DNA of 36,071 nucleotides, from contig QGUZ01000014.1 of the NCBI GenBank assembly GCA_003242605.1, forward strand, positions 1-36,071, read 5' to 3'. Positions 31,415 through 36,071 of the stretch are shown here, in pieces (within the stretch, counting starts at the first letter, position 1; every line of letters starts with the position of its first letter). The stretch is from Actinomycetota bacterium (lineage in GTDB: Bacteria; Actinomycetota; Actinomycetes; Streptosporangiales; Streptosporangiaceae). The notes below the pieces were generated by a model, which saw only the letters and a program-made list of their open reading frames with translations, was not told where the DNA came from and searched no databases. Made by a program: the position numbers and the translations under genes.

Positions 31415-32194
31415 TCAGATGAACTTCTTCGACGCGAGGAACTCCGCGGCCTTCACGCCGCCGTCACCCTCGTCCGTGACCATCGTGCCCTTGGCGCGCG
31501 GCGGGGCGACCGCGAACTCGGTCACCTCGCTCCACGCCGCGCCGAGCCCCACCTGACCGGCGTCGATGCCGGCGTCCGCGATGGAGAGCGTCTGCACCGG
31601 CTTCTTCTTCGCCGCCATGATGCCCTTAAACGACGGGTAGCGGGGGGTGTTGATCTTCTCGACCACCGACACGACGGCGGGCAGCGTGCCCTCCACCTTG
31701 TCGTAGCCGTAGTCGGTGAGCCGCTCGATCGTGATCGACGAGCCGTTCACCTCCACCTTGCGCGCCAGCGTGAGCTGCGGCACGCCGAGCCGCTCGGCGA
31801 GCATCGCGGCGAGCACGCCGGTGCGGGCGTCGGTCGACTCCGAGCCGAGGATGACCAGGTCGAACCCGGTGGTGCCGAGCACCTTGGCCAGGGCGTAGGA
31901 GGTGGACAGCGTGTCGGAGCCGTGCAGCGCGTCGTCGACGAGGTGCACGGCCTTGTCGGCGCCCATGGCGAGCGCCTTGCGGATGGTCTCGGTGGCCTTC
32001 TGCGGGCCCATGGTGAGGACGGTGACCTCCCCGCCGTGGGCCTCCTTCAGCCGCAGCGCCTCCTCGACGGCGTACTCGTCAAGCTCGTTCAGGACGCCGT
32101 CGGCGGCGTCGCGGTCGAGCGTCTTGTCCTCCGGCCGCAGCTTGCGCTCGGTCGCGGTGTCGGGAACCTGCTTCACGCAGACGACGATGTTCAT
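31415..32194 (-). CDS. etfB: Electron transfer flavoprotein beta subunit
   Basis: This encodes 259 residues from the ATG at 32194, with ACGGAG six bases upstream. The N-terminus is the usual MNIVVCVKQVPDT. The AMP-binding subunit signature (VEEALRLKEAHGGEVTVLTMGPQKATETIRKALAMGADKA shortened by eye) and the C-terminal recognition loop are present (LARKVEVNGSSITIERLTDYG). It pairs with EtfA from the next gene. It is the first gene of the etfBA pair; the 218-base region upstream, between it and the kinase gene, should hold the promoter. Confidence 0.97.
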   Translation of the reverse strand: MNIVVCVKQVPDTATERKLRPEDKTLDRDAADGVLNELDEYAVEEALRLKEAHGGEVTVLTMGPQKATETIRKALAMGADKAVHLVDDALHGSDTLSTSYALAKVLGTTGFDLVILGSESTDARTGVLAAMLAERLGVPQLTLARKVEVNGSSITIERLTDYGYDKVEGTLPAVVSVVEKINTPRYPSFKGIMAAKKKPVQTLSIADAGIDAGQVGLGAAWSEVTEFAVAPPRAKGTMVTDEGDGGVKAAEFLASKKFI

Positions 32195-32412
32195 TTCGCT
32201 CCGTCCATGGTCGGCAGACGACCTCCCATGCTCGCTCGCGTCCGCCGCGGGTGCGGCGGGCGCCGGTCACTCGGCGTGCTCGCCGGTGCCACGCGGGCGG
32301 CGAGGCCCGGCGGCGGGCACCACCGCCATGTTACCCACGGGTAGCATCCGGACAACCCCGCCGGAGGCCACTCTACCGAACTATGTTCGGGTCGCTCGGA
32401 CGCCCCGCCGGA

Positions 32413-33669
32413 TCAGCCCGCGAACGCGAACAACACCACCACGAGCACGACCGTGCCCACGGCGAGCAGCAGGGCGAGCGGGCTGAACAGCGCGGTGAGC
32501 AGCAGGCTGAGCCCGATCGCGCCGAACCCGGCGGCCAGGTCGAGCACCACCCGCGAGCGCGACCTCGCGGCGAGCCCGAACCCGGCGTCGATGAGCATGG
32601 CGAGGCCGTAGGTGCCGAGCAGCATGATCGCCACCTCCGGCAGCGGGTCGCTCGCGGCCGCGGCGAGCAGCGCGACCGCGAACCCGGAGCCGATCACCCA
32701 CCGGCGGTGTACCCGCTCCTGGTGCTCGGCCCACGGCGACGGCGGCCTGGGCCGCGACCGGGGCCGGCGCTCCCGGGGCCGCCGCATGTCCGGCCGCCAC
32801 TCGCGGGTCTCGGCCTCGTGCAGCCGGTTCACCGGCCCGCCGTTCGTCCGGGCGTCCCCGGGCGGGGTCTCGGTGGGCTCGGGCACCGCCACGCCGAGCC
32901 GCTCGCACAGCTCGGCCGCGGTGGGCCGGGCCTCGGGGTCGGTGACGAGGCAGTCGGCGAGCAGCGGGCGCAGCCAGTCCGGCACGCCGTCGAGGTCCGG
33001 CTCGTGGTGCACCACCCGGTAGGCCACCGCCGGGGCCGGCCCGGTGCCGTACGGCTGGCGGCCGGTGGCGGCGTAGGCGAGCGTGGCGGCCCAGGAGAAC
33101 ACGTCGGACGCCGGGCCCGCCTCCCGGCCCTCGAGCACCTCGGGCGCGAGGTAGCCGGGGGTGCCGACCACGGCCCCGGACGCGGTCACCGACGCGGTGT
33201 CGAGGGCGTGCGCGATGCCGAAGTCGATCACGTACGGCTCGCCGTCGGCGAGCAGCACGTTCGCGGGCTTCAGGTCCCGGTGGACCACGCCCGCGGCGTG
33301 GATGACCGCGAGCGCCTCGGCGAGACCGTGCGCGAGCCGTACCAGCGCGTCGCCGCGCAGCGGGCCGTCCTGCGCCACCACGACCGCGAGCGAGCGGCCC
33401 TGCACGTAGCGGGTGACGAGGTACGGCCGGTCGCCGGTGAGCGCGGCGTCGACGATCTCGGCGACGTGCGGCCCGCGCACCCGGCGCATCGTCTCCACCT
33501 CACGGGCGAGCCGGGCCACCGCGGCCTCGTCGGCGGCGATGTGCGGGTGGAGCACCTTGACCGCGACGGTGCGGCCCTCCGGGTCGAGGGCGAGGTGCAC
33601 CTCGCCGAAGCCGCCCGCCCCGATCGGGGAGAGCATCCGGTAGGGGCCGAGGAGCTCCGGCGCGCCCAT
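32413..33669 (-). CDS. Membrane Ser/Thr protein kinase
   Basis: This encodes 418 residues from the ATG at 33669, with GGAGG seven bases upstream. The Hanks-type kinase domain covers ~8-262: glycine loop IGAGGFGEVHLA, catalytic Lys in VAVKVLHPH, HRDLKPANVLL (near 125), DFG (near 148) and the activation-loop end VGTPGYLAPEV. All key residues are present, so it should be active. A Pro/Arg-rich linker follows, and residues ~330-415 are three hydrophobic helices that anchor the kinase. It has no extracytoplasmic sensor or PASTA repeat. The gene starts 16 bases after the stop of the next kinase, so they are cotranscribed. Confidence 0.93.
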   Translation of the reverse strand: MGAPELLGPYRMLSPIGAGGFGEVHLALDPEGRTVAVKVLHPHIAADEAAVARLAREVETMRRVRGPHVAEIVDAALTGDRPYLVTRYVQGRSLAVVVAQDGPLRGDALVRLAHGLAEALAVIHAAGVVHRDLKPANVLLADGEPYVIDFGIAHALDTASVTASGAVVGTPGYLAPEVLEGREAGPASDVFSWAATLAYAATGRQPYGTGPAPAVAYRVVHHEPDLDGVPDWLRPLLADCLVTDPEARPTAAELCERLGVAVPEPTETPPGDARTNGGPVNRLHEAETREWRPDMRRPRERRPRSRPRPPSPWAEHQERVHRRWVIGSGFAVALLAAAASDPLPEVAIMLLGTYGLAMLIDAGFGLAARSRSRVVLDLAAGFGAIGLSLLLTALFSPLALLLAVGTVVLVVVLFAFAG

Positions 33670-33685
33670 GCCACTACCTCCGGTG

Positions 33686-35569
33686 TCAGGCCCAGAAGTT
33701 GAGGAACCCCATTCCCAGCGTGTCCATCAGGTCCCCGATGATCCCCCCGAGCAGCCCGGCGACCGAGTCCTGGCCGCGCCGGATCAGATCGTCGATCACC
33801 TGCGACGGCGGCCGCCACGGCACCCAGGAGGCGCGGTTGTTCAGGCAGAACATCACCGTGAAGAACGCGATCGTCCCCACGGTGAGCGTGGTCACCATCG
33901 CGGCGCCGGGGCTGCGGATCAGCCCGGTGAGGGCGTGCCGCACCGCCCGGCGCGGCTTGCCGCCGCCCGGCAGCAGGAACAGGCCGGCGGTGAAGGCGCC
34001 GGCGGCGTAGGCGGCGGCGACGTCCGTGGTCAGGCCCCCGATATAGGTGAGCGCGCCCCACACGATCAGGGCGAAGATCGCCGCGACCGGCAGGGTCACG
34101 ATCGTGGCGAGCGTGGCCTTCACCAGCGCCCACGGGGTGCCGAGCAGCACCCACAGCCCGTCGCCCGCGCTCCCCCCGCCGAGCGAGCGGCGGTCGGCGA
34201 GGCCGCTGAGCAGGTGGTCGGCGACGCGCAGGCAGAGCGCGGCGACCACGGCGAACGCGCTCACCGGCACCGGCAGCACGCACGCCAGCGCGACGAGGAT
34301 GGTGAGCAGCAGCGCGGCGATGATCGGGTGCCGGGTGCGGTAGACGGGCCGCTGCCGCTCCTGCGGCCGGGCCGCGGCGGGCGGCGGGAGGTCGGGCCGG
34401 GGCGCGCCCGTGGGCGGCGGGGGCGGGTATCCGGCGACCATCCGGTCGGGGTACGGCGGGGGCGGTGCGGGCCGCGCGTGCGGTGGTGGCGGCGGCGGAG
34501 CCGCCGGTGGGGGCGCCGGTGGCGGCGCCGGCGGGGGCGACGGCTCGGCGTACCGCACCGGCGGCAGCAGGTCGGAGTAGTCGTCGAGGACGCGGGTGCC
34601 GCCCGCCGACGGCCGCGCCGGGCCGTCGGCGAGCACGCGGGTGCCCCCGGGGTCCGGGTCGAGCACCCGGGTCCCGCCGCCGGGCGGGCCGGGGTCGAGC
34701 ACGCGGGTGCCGCCGGGATCGGGGTCGAGCACCCGGGTGCCCGGGTCGGTCGCCGTGTCGGGCGGCGGGGGCGCGTCCGGGTCGAGGGCGTACGCCATGC
34801 GCAGCATGGTCTGCGCGGTGGGCCGCAGCGCGGGGTCCACCTGGAACGCGGGCGCGAGCCACTTGCGCAGCCACGGCGGGGCGAGGTCGAGCTGGGCGCG
34901 GCCCTCGAGGATGTTGTAACAGATCTTCTCGAACGCGCCGGTGCCGAACGGCGGCTGCCCGGTCGCGGCGAAGAACACCGTCGCGGCGAGCGCGAACACG
35001 TCGCACGCCGGGGTGATGTCCCCGTCCCGGATGAGCTCCGGGGCGAGGTACCCGGGGGTGCCGATGAACATGCCCGTCTGGGTGAGCCGGGTGGCGTTCA
35101 CCAGGTGGGCGATGCCGAAGTCGATCACCAGCGGGTCGCCGTCGACGAGGATCACGTTCGCCGGCTTCAGGTCGCGGTGGATCACCTCCGCCGCGTGGAT
35201 CGCGACCAGCGCCTCGCACAGGCCGCGCGCCACCCGGACCACCTCGTGCGGCCCGAGCGGGCCGTCCTCGAGCACGGTGCGCTCGAGCGTGCGGCCCGGG
35301 GCGTACCGGGTCACGACGTACGGCGTGGGCCCGGACAGCTCGGCGTCGAGGACCTGGGCGACCCGGGGACTGCGCACCCGGCGCATCGTCTCCACCTCGC
35401 GGACGAGGCGGTCCCGGGCCTTGAGGTCGGCGGCGACGTGCGGATGCAGCACCTTCACCGCGACCTCGCCGCCGCCCGGCTCGACGCCGAGGTGGACGAC
35501 GCCCATGCCGCCCTCCCCCAGGCGCCGCACGAGCCGGTACGGACCGATCCTCTCCAGCGTGTCCGGCAT
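33686..35569 (-). CDS. Membrane Ser/Thr protein kinase with TRVL repeats
   Basis: This encodes 627 residues from the ATG at 35569, 11 bases after the upstream stop and behind a G-rich ribosome site. The kinase domain is ~8-265 with all catalytic motifs: LGEGGMGVVHLG, VAVKVLHPHV, HRDLKPANVIL, IDFGIAH and IGTPGYLAPEL. Residues ~275-328 contain five copies of a GTRVLD-type motif in a Pro/Gly/Asp linker, followed by a very Pro-rich stretch to ~410. Residues ~413-600 hold about five membrane helices, ending with a short amphipathic tail. The TRVL threonines are plausible autophosphorylation sites. The tail resembles the partial protein upstream (PRRAVRHALTGLI against PRRQLRRMIASTL). The substrate is unknown. 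Confidence 0.93.
   Translation of the reverse strand: MPDTLERIGPYRLVRRLGEGGMGVVHLGVEPGGGEVAVKVLHPHVAADLKARDRLVREVETMRRVRSPRVAQVLDAELSGPTPYVVTRYAPGRTLERTVLEDGPLGPHEVVRVARGLCEALVAIHAAEVIHRDLKPANVILVDGDPLVIDFGIAHLVNATRLTQTGMFIGTPGYLAPELIRDGDITPACDVFALAATVFFAATGQPPFGTGAFEKICYNILEGRAQLDLAPPWLRKWLAPAFQVDPALRPTAQTMLRMAYALDPDAPPPPDTATDPGTRVLDPDPGGTRVLDPGPPGGGTRVLDPDPGGTRVLADGPARPSAGGTRVLDDYSDLLPPVRYAEPSPPPAPPPAPPPAAPPPPPPHARPAPPPPYPDRMVAGYPPPPPTGAPRPDLPPPAAARPQERQRPVYRTRHPIIAALLLTILVALACVLPVPVSAFAVVAALCLRVADHLLSGLADRRSLGGGSAGDGLWVLLGTPWALVKATLATIVTLPVAAIFALIVWGALTYIGGLTTDVAAAYAAGAFTAGLFLLPGGGKPRRAVRHALTGLIRSPGAAMVTTLTVGTIAFFTVMFCLNNRASWVPWRPPSQVIDDLIRRGQDSVAGLLGGIIGDLMDTLGMGFLNFWA
34584..34745 (-). 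repeat. Five-copy in-frame repeat coding for TRVL
   Basis: Copies of about 18-21 bases around GAGCACGCGGGTGCC recur at ~34584-34602, 34631-34648, 34658-34678, 34694-34714 and 34723-34741. On the minus strand each encodes G-T-R-V-L-D/A. Spacing varies, so this is a degenerate protein-level repeat in the kinase linker and not a CRISPR or mobile-element repeat. Confidence 0.85.
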
Positions 35570-35580
35570 TCGCCCCCCCG

Positions 35581-36071
35581 TCACTGCGCCTGTGCCCGCT
35601 GCCGCAGCCCGTCGATCAGCTCGATCAGGCCGTCGGCGTCGAGCGGCTGCCACCAGACCTGTGGCGAGTCGCCGGCGAACGTGGCCAGGGCGAGCACCGT
35701 GGCCGCCACCGCGACCAGGCCGACCACCCAGGCCGTCGTCACCGCCGCGCTCCGCGCCGGGAGCGTCGATGCGATCATCCGCCGCAGCTGTCTGCGTGGA
35801 CCGTCCACTCCGGGACCCGCGCAGACCGTCCACAGGGCGACGGCGATCCCCCCGCTGAGCGCGACCTGCGTCGAGACCCGGCTGAGGAACACCGTCACAA
35901 ACAGCGTAACCGGGAGGCCGAGGATCGCGCCGTAGAGCAGCAGACCGGCGGTGGCCGCCGCGGCGGACAGCAGCGGGCCGGGGCGGCCGAGCAGCCCGAG
36001 CAGCCCGCCCACGGTGGTGGGCTGCGGGCGCGCCCGGTCACCGGCGCGCAGCAGCACCGCGATCGGCAGCG
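35581..36071 (-). CDS. Partial membrane protein, paralogous to the kinase tail
   Basis: The frame is open from the right edge to the TGA at 35583-35581, so about 163 C-terminal residues are visible and the start lies outside the window. A GTG at 36057 is in frame, but hydrophobic coding (LPIAV) continues upstream of it. There are three to four membrane helices and a soluble tail rich in charged residues (QPLDADGLIELIDGLRQRAQAQ). The order of helices and a PRRQLRRMIASTL motif followed by helix and W-PLDADGLIELI match the last third of the next kinase (PRRAVRHALTGLI, W-PPSQVIDDLI). It is probably the membrane end of another kinase or a duplicate of that module. The stop lies 11 bases before the next gene, so it shares the operon. 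Confidence 0.7.
   Translation of the reverse strand, partial: LPIAVLLRAGDRARPQPTTVGGLLGLLGRPGPLLSAAAATAGLLLYGAILGLPVTLFVTVFLSRVSTQVALSGGIAVALWTVCAGPGVDGPRRQLRRMIASTLPARSAAVTTAWVVGLVAVAATVLALATFAGDSPQVWWQPLDADGLIELIDGLRQRAQAQ

Noticed and set aside
34584..34745. Possible CRISPR or tandem DNA repeat
   Set aside because: The copies are short, unevenly spaced and in frame with the kinase, giving a degenerate TRVL protein motif.
1..36071. tRNA, rRNA, insertion sequences or phage attachment sites
   Set aside because: I saw no cloverleaf-like sequence with conserved T-loop, no transposase or integrase motifs and no terminal repeats. A covariance-model scan would be needed to exclude small RNAs.

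Overview
The window is about 36 kb of very GC-rich DNA with actinobacterial gene content and order. It encodes non-mycolate housekeeping genes (gatCAB, ligA, mnmA with a cysteine desulfurase, etfBA, ilvBNC), PASTA-less membrane Ser/Thr kinases, an FHA protein, a VanW-type envelope protein and GTG starts with frequent 4-base stop/start overlaps. A filamentous actinomycete of the Streptosporangiales type is my best guess. That placement is inferred from style and synteny and was not searched.

Layout, left to right. Positions 1-1500 hold the end of a proline-rich protein and a SAM methyltransferase. Positions 1511-5417 are a tightly coupled leftward operon for a PadR repressor, an ABC ATPase and a large FtsX-like permease, with a palindromic operator at its promoter. 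Positions 5517-6056 carry a rightward DUF1707-FHA gene. Positions 6175-9690 are the branched-chain amino acid operon ilvB-ilvN-ilvC, preceded by a complete transcription attenuator with a 16-residue leader peptide rich in Ile, Leu and Val. Positions 9832-17168 hold a PAS-GGDEF-EAL protein, a D-2-hydroxyacid dehydrogenase, a divergent PQQ-type sugar dehydrogenase lipoprotein and a VanW-family membrane protein. Positions 17206-20506 are gatCAB. Positions 20667-22736 encode a second GGDEF-EAL protein.

Positions 22818-32194 are a housekeeping block: ligA, a MetE-C-like protein, an MBL-fold hydrolase, mnmA, an unknown protein, a cysteine desulfurase, etfA and etfB. The desulfurase and MnmA plausibly form the sulfur relay for tRNA 2-thiouridine. 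Positions 32413 to the right edge are three closely spaced leftward genes: two membrane Ser/Thr kinases and a partial membrane protein whose tail resembles that of its neighbour kinase.

The most interesting items are the ilvB attenuator, the PadR operator built of overlapping half-sites over a leaderless promoter, a five-copy TRVL motif array in one kinase that could serve as phosphothreonine docking sites for FHA domains, and a MetE-like enzyme with Asp at a zinc-ligand position that is Glu in classical MetE. I found no mobile elements, CRISPR arrays, rRNA or tRNA genes.
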